Assembly (NCBI GenBank): GCA_016793645.1
Contig: JAEUHD010000240.1
Location: 1 to 52,244, forward strand
DNA from: Verrucomicrobiales bacterium
GTDB taxonomy: Bacteria; Verrucomicrobiota; Verrucomicrobiia; Limisphaerales; UBA9464
Direction: 5' to 3'
Length of the DNA stretch: 52,244 bases
Shown here: positions 8,854 through 18,300 of the stretch, piece after piece
Layout of the letters: every line of letters begins with the position of its first letter
Position numbering within the stretch: the first letter of the stretch is position 1
Notes under the pieces: generated by a model
What the model saw: the letters and a program-made list of their open reading frames with translations, nothing else
Databases searched by the model: none
What the model was told of the DNA's origin: nothing
Made by a program: the position numbers and the translations under genes

Positions 8854-10251
8854 TCAGGTCTTGGCGGAATCACCGAGGAAGCGGATCCGCTTGTTTACGT
8901 CGGTGTTGATGGAGTGGTAGGGCTGGGTGAGGTTCGCGGGGGCGAAGAGCGTCTGGCGAAGATGCTCCATGTCATCATTGCCAATCGCATCGGTGAAGAT
9001 GGGTATGAGGTAGTCGATGCCCGTCTTCGAGGGCTTCATCAACACCGGGTCGTACAGCTCCGGGTGCATCGAGCGGGCGTGGATGAGACCCCAGCGGTCG
9101 CGGAAGCGGTTCGCGTCATATCCGGCGACATGGAATCCCTTCCGGGCGCTGTATTGGAGCACCGACACCGCGTTGTTGCGTCCGTCGAGCAGGAGTTCCA
9201 CCGCCTGCGCGCCCAGTTGTGCGGCGTAGAAGCGGTCGAACAGGATCGGTCGTCCCCCGCGCTGGGTGTGGCCCACCTTGCGGGTGAAGATGGCCTCCCG
9301 GGCGGTTTCCCCGCGGCGGTACAGCTGGAAGTAGCGGTCGCCGATCATCTGGATCAGCTTGGCCCTTAGGGCCTCTCCGGCGCCGCTGAGGACGAGGTTG
9401 CCGGCGGGATCGGAGGAATTGGATTCCGCACCGAGCTCGCGTCCCTGGGCGTCCACGATGCCCTCGCCACAGACGATCACGACGTTCTTCTGAAGGTCGT
9501 AGATGTGTTTGACCCGCTCCACGAGGCGTTCCAGGTCGAGGGGGTGTTCGGGGACAAGAACGATGTCGGGACGCCCGTAGGTTGAACCGAGGGCAAGGTA
9601 TCCGGAGTGGCGTCCCATCACCTCCACAATGGCGATGCGGCGATGGCTTTCGGCGGTGGTGCGGATGCGTTCGACGCCGCTGGCGGAAACGAAGACGGCG
9701 GTGGCGTAGCCCGGGGTGGCGTAGTTGACGATCTGGTCGAGATCAAAGACGGCGCGGGATTCGGTCCGCTTGTAGCGGTAGCCGGCCTTCCGTGACGTGT
9801 CCGCGACCCGCACCCATTCATCCGGTTCGCTCGGATGATTGAGTCCAAGGTCATTGTCGATCGTTTTGGGAGCCAGGACCGTGGGCAGGCGGTCTGCGAG
9901 CGGTTGCAGCCCGTTCAGCGTCCCGTCGCCCCCGACGCAGATCAGTCCATCGATTCCCAATTGGCGGAGTCGTCCGGCGATCTCGTCCAGTTTCTCGGTC
10001 TGCCCGGGATCCACGAAATCGCGCGATGAGCCGAGGAGCGTGCCCCCCTTGGTGGGATCCAGTTCCGGAATCTCCTGAAAGAGGGGATTCAGGAAAATGT
10101 GCGGGACGCGCGGATTGAAGAGGCTGTTGAACCCCTTGATGAGTCCGACGATTTCGACCCGCAGTTGGTTGGCCCGGACCACGGCGCCGGCGATGGTGGC
10201 GTTGAGGGCCGGGGTATCGCCCCCTGCGGTGAGGATTCCGATGCGTTTCAT
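8854..10251 (-). CDS. pfkA: 6-phosphofructokinase
   Basis: This 465-residue phosphofructokinase-A-family enzyme phosphorylates fructose 6-phosphate to fructose 1,6-bisphosphate, the committing step of glycolysis. Visible motifs are GILTAGGDTPALNA at the N-terminus, VGGDGT at 106-111, PKTIDND at 128-134 with catalytic Asp132, and MGRHSGYLA. The Gly after GGD points to ATP as phosphoryl donor, whereas the Lys at 129 (Gly in the E. coli enzyme) is a feature of the pyrophosphate-type and trypanosome-type clades. The C-terminus is about 100 residues longer than in the short bacterial form. It starts at ATG 10251 and lies between the alpha-E gene (53 bp) and the transglutaminase gene (16 bp), an unusual place for a glycolytic gene. 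Cofactor choice is uncertain. Confidence 0.9.
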   Translation of the reverse strand: MKRIGILTAGGDTPALNATIAGAVVRANQLRVEIVGLIKGFNSLFNPRVPHIFLNPLFQEIPELDPTKGGTLLGSSRDFVDPGQTEKLDEIAGRLRQLGIDGLICVGGDGTLNGLQPLADRLPTVLAPKTIDNDLGLNHPSEPDEWVRVADTSRKAGYRYKRTESRAVFDLDQIVNYATPGYATAVFVSASGVERIRTTAESHRRIAIVEVMGRHSGYLALGSTYGRPDIVLVPEHPLDLERLVERVKHIYDLQKNVVIVCGEGIVDAQGRELGAESNSSDPAGNLVLSGAGEALRAKLIQMIGDRYFQLYRRGETAREAIFTRKVGHTQRGGRPILFDRFYAAQLGAQAVELLLDGRNNAVSVLQYSARKGFHVAGYDANRFRDRWGLIHARSMHPELYDPVLMKPSKTGIDYLIPIFTDAIGNDDMEHLRQTLFAPANLTQPYHSINTDVNKRIRFLGDSAKT

Positions 10252-10304
10252 GGTTGGGGAGCCCGTGATCCACGGGCCGGGGACACACCGCGGCTGCGGC
10301 GCCG

Positions 10305-11330
10305 TCAGGGACGGATCTGCTGCTGTTGTTCCTCCTGCTGGACGAACTGCTCCTCGTCAAAGCCGGCGAACGACAGGAAAAAGTAGGAACTGAAGAGGGC
10401 GTCCCCGATGGAGTTGAGCTTCAGTTGAAGCTCGTCGAGGTAGCGGTGGAGTCCGCGGCTGAAGATTTCATCCACCGTGCTGAACTGCAGCTCCGCGAGG
10501 AGGCGTCCGGCCAGCTTTTCGGCGTCATTGACGAACCGCCCCTCGGCGACGCCGGAGATGCGGCGCAGCGCCGTGTTGAGTTCGCCGGCGCAGAAGCGCA
10601 CCGAACGCGGGAAATCCTCGTTGAACAGCAGGAACTCCGTCACGGGCTTCGGATGGACCTCGGCGCCGTGGATCGACTTGTAGGCGTCCCACGCGCTGCA
10701 GGACCGGAGCACGGCGGACCATTCGAGGGCCTCGGCCTGGCTGATGGCTGAGGGGGCACCGCGCTCGGGGAGGGTTTGGTGGCGGACATCCAGGATTCGC
10801 GACGTCTTGTCCGCCCGCTCCAGAAACTTCCCGATCTGGGTGAAATGCCAGCCCTGGTTGTGCAGCAGGGTGGCGTACGTGATCCCGATCATCTGGAGGG
10901 AGCTCGCCTTGATCTGCTCGAAGAAGTGGCTGGGGCTGCGGCGCCACACGTGGCGGGCCTCCGGCGAGGTCACGAACAGGTAGAGGCGGTTCAACTCCTC
11001 CCAGAGTTCGAAGGTGATCTGGTCGCGGACCATGCGGGCGTTCTCCCGGGCCTGGCAGATCGACTGGACCAGTGAATTCGGATTCTCCTGCTGGAAGATC
11101 AGGAATTCGGTGACGGATTCACCGGTGGCCTTGGGGTGGAGTTGGAAGAACGCCGCCTCGTCGCCGGTGGCCTGGACGATCGGGAGCCAGTGCTGGGAGA
11201 CCCGCTCCTCGTCGAGGTTCCGGAAATCGAGGAGCAGTTGGAGGTTGGTGTCCACCAGACGCGCGATGTTTTCGGCGCGTTCCGTATGACGGGACATCCA
11301 GTAGAGGCAGTTGGCGACTCGGCTCAGCAT
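10305..11330 (-). CDS. Alpha-E domain protein (DUF403)
   Basis: This 341-residue, mostly helical protein belongs to the alpha-E family. The diagnostic N-terminus MLSRVANCLYWMSRHTERAE is followed by LVDTNLQLLLDF; the rest is amphipathic helix with no known catalytic motif. Alpha-E proteins are nearly always encoded next to a circularly permuted ATP-grasp protein and a transglutaminase-like protein, as here, and are sometimes fused to the former. The C-terminus is Gln/Glu-rich (QQEEQQQQ). The gene starts at ATG 11330, 41 bp after the ATP-grasp gene. Its role is unknown; from the neighbourhood it is thought to assist or act with the ATP-grasp enzyme in making an amide-linked product. Confidence 0.92.
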   Translation of the reverse strand: MLSRVANCLYWMSRHTERAENIARLVDTNLQLLLDFRNLDEERVSQHWLPIVQATGDEAAFFQLHPKATGESVTEFLIFQQENPNSLVQSICQARENARMVRDQITFELWEELNRLYLFVTSPEARHVWRRSPSHFFEQIKASSLQMIGITYATLLHNQGWHFTQIGKFLERADKTSRILDVRHQTLPERGAPSAISQAEALEWSAVLRSCSAWDAYKSIHGAEVHPKPVTEFLLFNEDFPRSVRFCAGELNTALRRISGVAEGRFVNDAEKLAGRLLAELQFSTVDEIFSRGLHRYLDELQLKLNSIGDALFSSYFFLSFAGFDEEQFVQQEEQQQQIRP

Positions 11331-11371
11331 GATTCAGGAACGTCGGACGATGCGGTGGATGGGGGGTGGGC

Positions 11372-12811
11372 CTATTCGTCTCCGTACAGCACCCAGGTAT
11401 CCTTGCTGCCTCCGCCCTGGGAGGAGTTGACGACCAGGGAGCCCTTGCGGAGGGCCACGCGCGTAAGGCCTCCCGGGACAATGACGATCTTCTCTCCGTA
11501 GAGGATGAACGGGCGCAGGTCGACGTGGCGCCCTTCGAATTCCCCTTCGGAAATGTGCGTGGGATGCCGCGACAGGGAGATCATCGGCTGGGCGATGTAG
11601 TTTCGGGGATCCGACTCGATCTTCTTCCGGAACTCCTCGATTTCGGCGGAACTGGCCTTGGGGCCCATGAGCATGCCGTAGCCACCCGACTCGTTGGCGG
11701 CCTTCACCACCAGTTTGGACAGATTCTCCAGGATGTACTTCCGGTCCGCCTCCTCGTTGGCCAGGTAGGTGGGGACGTTGTCGATCAACGGTTCCTGGTC
11801 GAGGTAGTACCGGATCATCCGCGGCACGAAATAGTACATCACCTTGTCATCGGCGATGCCGGTGCCGATGGAATTGGCGAGGGAGACATTGCCCGATCGG
11901 TAGGCGTTCACCAGGCCGGGGACGCCGAGCATGGAGTCCCGGCGGAATACCGTCGGGTCGATGAAGTCGTCGTCGATCCGGCGGTAAATGACATGGACCG
12001 GTTGAAGCCCCTGGGTGGTCCGCATGTAGACGCGGGAGTCCCGCACGACGAGGTCGCGTCCCTCGACAATCTCGATGCCCATCTGCCGGGCGAGATAGGT
12101 GTGCTCGAAGTACGCGCTGTTGTAGGCACCCGGCGTCAGCAGCACGACCGTCGGATCCGCCACCCCTGCCGGCGCGAGGTGTTGCAGCATCCGGAGCAGT
12201 TCCTGGGGGTAGTGCTCCACGGGTTGAACCCCGACTTGTTCAAACATCGTCGGGAACGTCCGTTTCATCGCACCGCGGTTCTCCAGGACGTAACTGACCC
12301 CCGAGGGACAGCGGGCATTGTCCTCCAGCACCAGATAGCGGCCGTCATCACCCCGGATCAGGTCGGATCCGCAGACGTGGATGTAGATGTCCTTGGGAAC
12401 ATTGAAATTGATGAACTCCCGCCGGAAGTGCTTTCCGGAAAGGACGTACATGGGGGGGATGACCCCGTCCTTGAGAATCCGCTGGTCGTGGTAGATGTCG
12501 TGGAGAAACAGGTTCAGCGCGGTGATCCGCTGGACGAGGCCCCGTTCGAGCAGTTCCCATTCGCGCGCCGGGATGATCCGGGGGACCAGATCGAATGGGA
12601 AGATGCGCTCCGCGCCCTGGGAGTCCCCATAGACGTTGAAGGTGATTCCCTGGCGAAGGAACGCGAGGTCCACCGCCTGACGCTTCTGGTCAAACTCGTC
12701 CCGGGCCAAGGGGGCGAAGCATTGCTGGAAACGCCGGTAGTGGGGACGGACCTCCCCGTCAGGCGTGAACATCTCGTCGAAGAAGGCCTCGGGCGAATAC
12801 CGCTGCAGCAC
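11372..12811 (-). CDS. Circularly permuted ATP-grasp protein (DUF404/DUF407)
   Basis: This 479-residue protein belongs to the circularly permuted ATP-grasp type 2 family, predicted to form amide bonds using ATP through an acyl-phosphate. Characteristic stretches are [20 protein letters not shown], the [19 protein letters not shown] segment with acidic residues for metal and ATP binding, [18 protein letters not shown], and [18 protein letters not shown]. The start is GTG 12811 ([15 protein letters not shown]); an in-frame stop lies only five codons upstream, so little alternative exists. It is the first gene of the ATP-grasp, alpha-E, pfkA, transglutaminase run. It lies 144 bp after the GlyA fusion gene, and an inverted repeat at 12891-12912 separates the two. 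The product and partner substrate are not known. Confidence 0.92.
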   Translation of the reverse strand: MLQRYSPEAFFDEMFTPDGEVRPHYRRFQQCFAPLARDEFDQKRQAVDLAFLRQGITFNVYGDSQGAERIFPFDLVPRIIPAREWELLERGLVQRITALNLFLHDIYHDQRILKDGVIPPMYVLSGKHFRREFINFNVPKDIYIHVCGSDLIRGDDGRYLVLEDNARCPSGVSYVLENRGAMKRTFPTMFEQVGVQPVEHYPQELLRMLQHLAPAGVADPTVVLLTPGAYNSAYFEHTYLARQMGIEIVEGRDLVVRDSRVYMRTTQGLQPVHVIYRRIDDDFIDPTVFRRDSMLGVPGLVNAYRSGNVSLANSIGTGIADDKVMYYFVPRMIRYYLDQEPLIDNVPTYLANEEADRKYILENLSKLVVKAANESGGYGMLMGPKASSAEIEEFRKKIESDPRNYIAQPMISLSRHPTHISEGEFEGRHVDLRPFILYGEKIVIVPGGLTRVALRKGSLVVNSSQGGGSKDTWVLYGDE

Positions 12812-12890
12812 GCGCCAATTGCACGGTCATCCGGGTTCCCGGTTCAAGCCCCAAGTCCGGGAATCCCGCAGGAACCGGGTGCGCAGTTCT

Positions 12891-12912
12891 CATGGACCCG
12901 CGCGGATCCATG
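12891..12912. repeat. Inverted repeat between GlyA fusion and ATP-grasp genes
   Basis: CATGGA and TCCATG flank a self-complementary CCGCGCGG core with one mismatched pair, giving a 22-nt near-perfect inverted repeat in the 144-bp gap. There is no T-run on either side, so it is not a textbook intrinsic terminator. It could be an operator or a processing hairpin that separates the two minus-strand transcription units. Confidence 0.5.
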
Positions 12913-12955
12913 AAAGGGGTGCATTCAGAACGGGGATCCGATGCCGGGCCGCAGG

Positions 12956-15106
12956 TCAATAGGGCAGGGGGAACCGGGCGGTGAGGGTGCGGACCCGTTC
13001 CCGGACCCGGTGGGCCGTGGCCGGATTGGCGGCATCCAACAGGACCTCGCTGATCATGTCGGCAATGGCCGCCATCTCGAGTTCCTTCATGCCGCGGGTG
13101 GTCACGGCAGGCGTCCCCAGGCGGATGCCCGAGGCCTCGAACGGGGAGCGGGTTTCAAAGGGGATCGTATTCTTGTTGGTGGTGATTCCCGCCTCGTCGA
13201 GGGCGAGTTGGGATTGTTTGCCGGTGAGGCCTCGGGCTCCAACGTCCACCAGCATGAGGTGGTTGTCGGTTCCCCCGGACACCAGGCGGAATCCGTTCCG
13301 GGTCATGCCTGCGGCCAGCGCGCGGGCATTGACGACGATCTGTTCCTGATACGCACGGAAGCCGGGCTGCAGGGCCTCCTGGAAACAAACCGCCTTGGCG
13401 GCGATGACGTGCATGAGGGGGCCGCCCTGGATTCCGGGGAACGCCTGGGAATCGATGGCCTTGGCGTGGGGTGCGCGGCAGAGAATGAGTCCTCCGCGGG
13501 GACCTCGGAGGGTCTTGTGCGTGGTGGTGGTGACGAAGTCCGCGTAGGGGACCGGACTCGGGTGGATTCCGGCCGCGACCAGGCCCGCGATGTGGGCGAT
13601 GTCGGCCAGGAGGAGTGCCCCCACATCCCTGGCGATGGATCCCATCCGTTCGAAATCAATCACCCGGGAGTAGGCCGAGGCGCCGACGGTGATCATCTTG
13701 GGCCGGTGCTCCCGCGCCATGGCCGCGAGCTGGTCGTAGTCGATGCGTTCATCCTCCTTGCGGACACCGTAGTGGACGATCTCGAAGAATTTGCCCGAGA
13801 AGTTGGCCTTGTTGCCGTGGGTGAGGTGTCCGCCGTGCGACAAGTCCATGGTCAGGAGCTTGTCACCGGGGCGAAGGGTGGCGAAGTACACCGCCATGTT
13901 GGCGCCGGAGCCGGAATGGGGTTGGACGTTGGCATGTTCCGCACCGAACAGCTGCTTCGCACGGTCGATGGCGAGTTGTTCCGCCACGTCGACGTGTTCG
14001 CATCCGCCATACCATCGGCGCCCCGGGTAGCCCTCCGCATACTTGTTGGTCAGCACGCTGCCCTGTGCGGCCATGACGGCGCGGCTGGTGAAGTTCTCGG
14101 AGGCGATCAGCTCGATGTTCTCCTGCTGACGGCGTCGTTCGTTGGCGATGATTTCGGCGACCGCCGGGTCCACCGATTCCAGGGTGAGTTCGGGATGCAT
14201 GTCTTCTTCGATCTTTTTCACGCGCCGCTCGTGGCGTCCGCCGGCGAATTCGGCGCGCAGAAAGGAGTCCAGAATCTGGAGCGCCTGTGCCGGACTGCTG
14301 GTCCGGGCTCCCAGGCAGAGCACATTGGCGTCGTTGTGCTCGCGGGTCAGGGCGGCGGTTTCCGGATTGACCACCAGCGCGGCGCGGATCCCAGGGACCT
14401 TGTTGGCCGCCATGCTCATGCCGATGCCGGTGGAGCAGCAGAGGATTCCCAGGTGGGCCTTCCCTCCGGCGACCTCGTGGGCCACCCCGTGGGCGTAATC
14501 GGGATAGTCGGTCGATTCCGTCGAGTGGGTGCCGACGTCACGGACGGAAATGCCGCGACGCTTCAGGTCTTCGACCAGCACCTGTTTGAGTGGGAACCCC
14601 GCGTGATCGGAACCGATGGCTATCGTCGTCCGGGTCGGGGTGCCCGGTGGTTGATTCTGGAGATGGGTGATCAAGGCGTTGATTCCTCGGGCAATCTGAT
14701 CGCGGCACGCAACGTAGCCTTCCAGCGGACCACCGATGGGATCGGCGATGTCCGCGCCCTCCGGCGACGCGCCCGCCTCGAATCCTCCCAGGAGGAAGAC
14801 TTTTCCGGCGGCGTCCGGATACAGGTATTGGACGCCTTCCAAATGGCCGTGGGTCAGGGCGCAGATGATGTCCGCTTCGCGGACGAGGCGTCCGGTCAGC
14901 ATCTGCGAGCGATGGCGTGTGATGTCGAGCCCGGAATCCCGCATGGCACGGACGGCATGGGGGCTGGGGGGCTGTCCGTTGACGGCGCCGATGCCCGCGG
15001 AGAGCACCCGCCAATCCCCGTCCTCCTTCAGGGCCCGACGCGCCAAAGCCTCCGCCATGGGGGATCGGCAGGTGTTTCCGGTGCAGACAAACAGGATCGT
15101 CTTCAT
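12956..15106 (-). CDS. glyA: Fusion: YwlE-type arginine/tyrosine phosphatase + RpiB + serine hydroxymethyltransferase
   Basis: One continuous 716-residue frame holds three complete enzymes. Residues 1-150 are a low-molecular-weight phosphatase: [20 protein letters not shown] carries the C-x5-R loop, with Thr at the position that marks YwlE protein-arginine phosphatases, and general acid Asp122 in ADPIGG. Residues 160-290 are ribose-5-phosphate isomerase B ([13 protein letters not shown], catalytic Cys in [21 protein letters not shown]). Residues 303-716 are full-length serine hydroxymethyltransferase ([18 protein letters not shown] lysine in [13 protein letters not shown]), which makes glycine and methylene-tetrahydrofolate from serine. 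ATG 15106 starts the phosphatase. An internal ATG at 14200, preceded by a GAAGAAG sequence, could also start GlyA alone. The order copies the separate ywlE-rpiB-glyA genes of Bacillus. Confidence 0.93.
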   Translation of the reverse strand: MKTILFVCTGNTCRSPMAEALARRALKEDGDWRVLSAGIGAVNGQPPSPHAVRAMRDSGLDITRHRSQMLTGRLVREADIICALTHGHLEGVQYLYPDAAGKVFLLGGFEAGASPEGADIADPIGGPLEGYVACRDQIARGINALITHLQNQPPGTPTRTTIAIGSDHAGFPLKQVLVEDLKRRGISVRDVGTHSTESTDYPDYAHGVAHEVAGGKAHLGILCCSTGIGMSMAANKVPGIRAALVVNPETAALTREHNDANVLCLGARTSSPAQALQILDSFLRAEFAGGRHERRVKKIEEDMHPELTLESVDPAVAEIIANERRRQQENIELIASENFTSRAVMAAQGSVLTNKYAEGYPGRRWYGGCEHVDVAEQLAIDRAKQLFGAEHANVQPHSGSGANMAVYFATLRPGDKLLTMDLSHGGHLTHGNKANFSGKFFEIVHYGVRKEDERIDYDQLAAMAREHRPKMITVGASAYSRVIDFERMGSIARDVGALLLADIAHIAGLVAAGIHPSPVPYADFVTTTTHKTLRGPRGGLILCRAPHAKAIDSQAFPGIQGGPLMHVIAAKAVCFQEALQPGFRAYQEQIVVNARALAAGMTRNGFRLVSGGTDNHLMLVDVGARGLTGKQSQLALDEAGITTNKNTIPFETRSPFEASGIRLGTPAVTTRGMKELEMAAIADMISEVLLDAANPATAHRVRERVRTLTARFPLPY

Positions 15107-15140
15107 TCCGTCGCGCGGCCGCAAAACTGGGATCCCTCCG

Positions 15141-15153
15141 GTTGACGGTCAAC
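15141..15153. promoter_or_regulatory. Perfect 13-bp palindrome, possible operator
   Basis: GTTGAC-G-GTCAAC is a perfect odd palindrome in the 280-bp divergent gap between the GlyA fusion gene (start 15106, minus) and the DUF1800 gene (start 15387, plus). Its place suggests an operator, but no regulator is encoded nearby and no core promoter was assigned. The rest of the gap is unremarkable apart from an A/T-rich patch at about 15243-15268. Confidence 0.3.
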
Positions 15154-15386
15154 GGCTGAATCCCTCCACCCGTGGTTTTCCCGGGGATCATCGGTGCGTG
15201 GGGACCTGCCCGACGCAGTCGTTCCCCGAGAATCCGGTGACTATTCAAAAAATTTCAAAAAAGCACTGGCCTCCCCGTGGGTGGGTGGCTATGAGTCTCC
15301 GCGGTGACCAACCCCGCCGAGACATATATGCCGATCATGACTTTCCTGCCTTGAAGCAGGAGGTCCGGCTCAGGAGTTGTTTTCGG

Positions 15387-18300
15387 ATGTTCAAGATGGT
15401 CGCTGCGGGCGCACGCCTCGCGCTGGTGAGTGGTCTGCTTCTGGGTTGGGTTCGAGCCGAATTCCAGCCGGTGTGGCAGCTCGGGATTGAGGACAATCCC
15501 CAGGTGGGTCCGTATAACCCGATGGGGGAGTTTTCCGCCCAGAACAACATTGCCGATCCAGCACCGGGCGTGGTCACACGGGTCGCCGGCGATCCGCTCT
15601 ACAATGCCCTGAACAATCCCGGGGCCGACGACGATTTTTACTTCACGGGGAATTACCCTGCGGGCTTCAACGGCCTCGGGGCACTGCTTTCGGTTCCATT
15701 TCCTGAGCCGTCCTCCGCCTGGGAGCGCGCCCTGACCCGGGGGGATCCGACGAATCGCGTTCATTTTTTCCTCACCAGCGCCCAGGCAGCGGCGGCGACG
15801 CCGCTGCGGCTGATCTTCGAGCTGCCTTCAGGCGCGGCGGTCGCCACCGGCGTTCCCTCCTCATTTGGGGATCACGACATCGTGGTCCGTCTCCGGAATG
15901 CCACCGGCGCGACGACCCTCCTGTATTCCAACCGGATCTCCGCGCCTTCCCGGATCTCCCTGGATTTCCTGGCGTCAAATTCGGTGGCGAAGGCCGGACC
16001 CAACACCGTTGAGTTCGTCCGCGTTGGACCTGGACTGGCGGGATATTCCTACTGGATCGGGTTTAATTTCGTCCGACTGGAGGCCGACCTCAATGGCATT
16101 GCCGACAAGGACAATGACCGCCTTCCCGCAACCTGGGAGATCGACAATCACCTGAGCGATGTGAACGCGTCCGATGCGGCCAGCGACCGGGATGGGGACG
16201 GGTTGACCGCCCTTCAGGAGTACAATCTCGGGGTCAACTCGACGGACCCCAATCGCTGGGATACGGATGGGGATGGTCTCAGTGACGGACGGGAGCGGAC
16301 GCTGGGCACCGATCCGCTTTCCCCCGACACCGACAAGGATGGACTGACCGATGGTGAGGAGGTCGACGGGACGCCGGCGTCTTCACCGCTTTTGGCGGAC
16401 ACCGACGGGGACGGGGCCTGGGACATTGTGGAGCGGCGAATGGGGACGAGTCCCACGAACGGAACCCAGAAGCCCTCGGTCTTTCGTGGGGCGGTGGGAA
16501 TCCATTTTGTATCGGACACCGATCCGGAGGGTGGCCTGAGCACCAATTCCCTCGCGGGAGTCATTCCCCAGATTCGTTGGAACGACACCCGTCCCATGCG
16601 GGTGTACAACCTTCCAAGCGGGAACACCGCCGACATCGCCCAACCAGTGGCCGGACAGCTTGTGCGTTGCGACGGGGTGGCTCTGCCGAACATGAAGGTT
16701 GCGTGGACATCACTGGCCACGGAAAGCAGCCGCAACAAGGGGTCGGCGGACCAGGTGCTCATGAATGGGTTTCTGAGGGCGGCGACGACCTCTCCGGTGA
16801 CTCTCACGGTGAGCAATATCCCGTTCGCGAGGTATGATCTTTACGTGGTGGTGGGCGGCTTTGTGGACGGCTATCGCGGGCGGGTGCGCCTGGGGACCGA
16901 TCCGGCAACGGATCGCCTCTTCGTGACGCAATCCGCGCCACCCCAGAACGAGTTCATCGAGATTCCCCCGGGAAACACTTATCGCCGGGGCAACCTGGTC
17001 CGCTACGCGAATCTCACCACCCCGAATGCGACGCTCACGGTTTCGAATGTGTCCGGGTACGCGCTGGGCATTCACGCCGTGCAAATCGTCGACGCCACAC
17101 TCGATGGCGACGGGTCCGGAATTCCCGACTGGTGGGAGGTCAAGAATGGGCTGCAGCCCGGGTCCACGCTGCTCGCGGGTACGGACACGGATGGTGACGG
17201 CTTGACGAACCTCCAGGAGTTCCAGCGGGGCAGTGATCCGCGGAAGGTGGACACGGATGGGGACGGAGTTGCGGACGGCGGCGAGACGACGGCGAACGTT
17301 CTTCGGCCCGATAGTGACGGGGATGGGTTGCTGGATGGCCAGGAATCCGGGGGAGCCCTGCCGTCGAATGTCAATCTGGTGGACACGGATGCGGATGGCG
17401 TTGGCGACTTTGACGAGGTCCGGTACCGAACCGATCCCGGATTCAAGGAGTCCTCATCGCCGACCTTCACCGGTTGGACTCCGAAATACACGGCCACGAC
17501 GCCCAAGTGGGAATGGAATCTTGAGAATGTCCAATTGGCTTGGAACCACGGCGTGGGCGCGCTTTCGCCGGATGAGCTCAACGAGGATTCCCTGGTTACC
17601 TTCGGGGTTCGCAACACGAGCGGCGCGGACTTCCGTTCCATGACCATGGGGCTCCGTTACTACCGTGGGGTGCTCAGCCATGTGTTTTCCTCGGAGGCAC
17701 CGGGGGCCTTCAGTGCCCCGGGACGCGCCGGGGCGGGATTCAGGGACGCTCCGACGGGATCGCGCGTGCAGGATCTCACCGCGGACCTCGGATTCAGCGG
17801 ATACGGTCCGATGGATCTGTCGGACCGGTTGCAGTTCCGAATGATCGCCCAGCGGGGTACCGGCAACTCCTGGACGCTGACCTTCGAGATTCGGAATCAA
17901 ACACGGAACAGGCAGGTGGTGTTCCGCACCTTCTCGAATTGCACGGCGGCGTCCGCGGTGGATTTGGGAACCGCCACGTGGATGAACGCGGATGGGGTCC
18001 GTGATCGGGCCGTCCTCGATGTCCACATGGGCGTGGATCTCTATTTCACCCCGACCCCCCTGGTCTCCTTCCCACGGTTCGCGCCATTCCGCGACACGGA
18101 TGATGACGGGATCCCGGATTCCTGGGAGATCGCCAACGGTTACAACAAGGATTCCCCGGCCGACGCCTTGGAGGATCGCGATGGGGATGGACTGGATACC
18201 CGGGGGGAATGGGTCCGTGGGACCAATCCCTCCAGGCCGGACACCGACGGGGATGGGATTTCGGACGGGGTCGAAGTCTCGGAACGTTCGAATCCCCTGG

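Noticed and set aside
12941..15145. A 734-codon plus-strand frame opposite the GlyA fusion gene
   Set aside because: It is an antisense frame kept open by GC-rich codon bias; the minus strand encodes three recognisable enzymes over the same bases.
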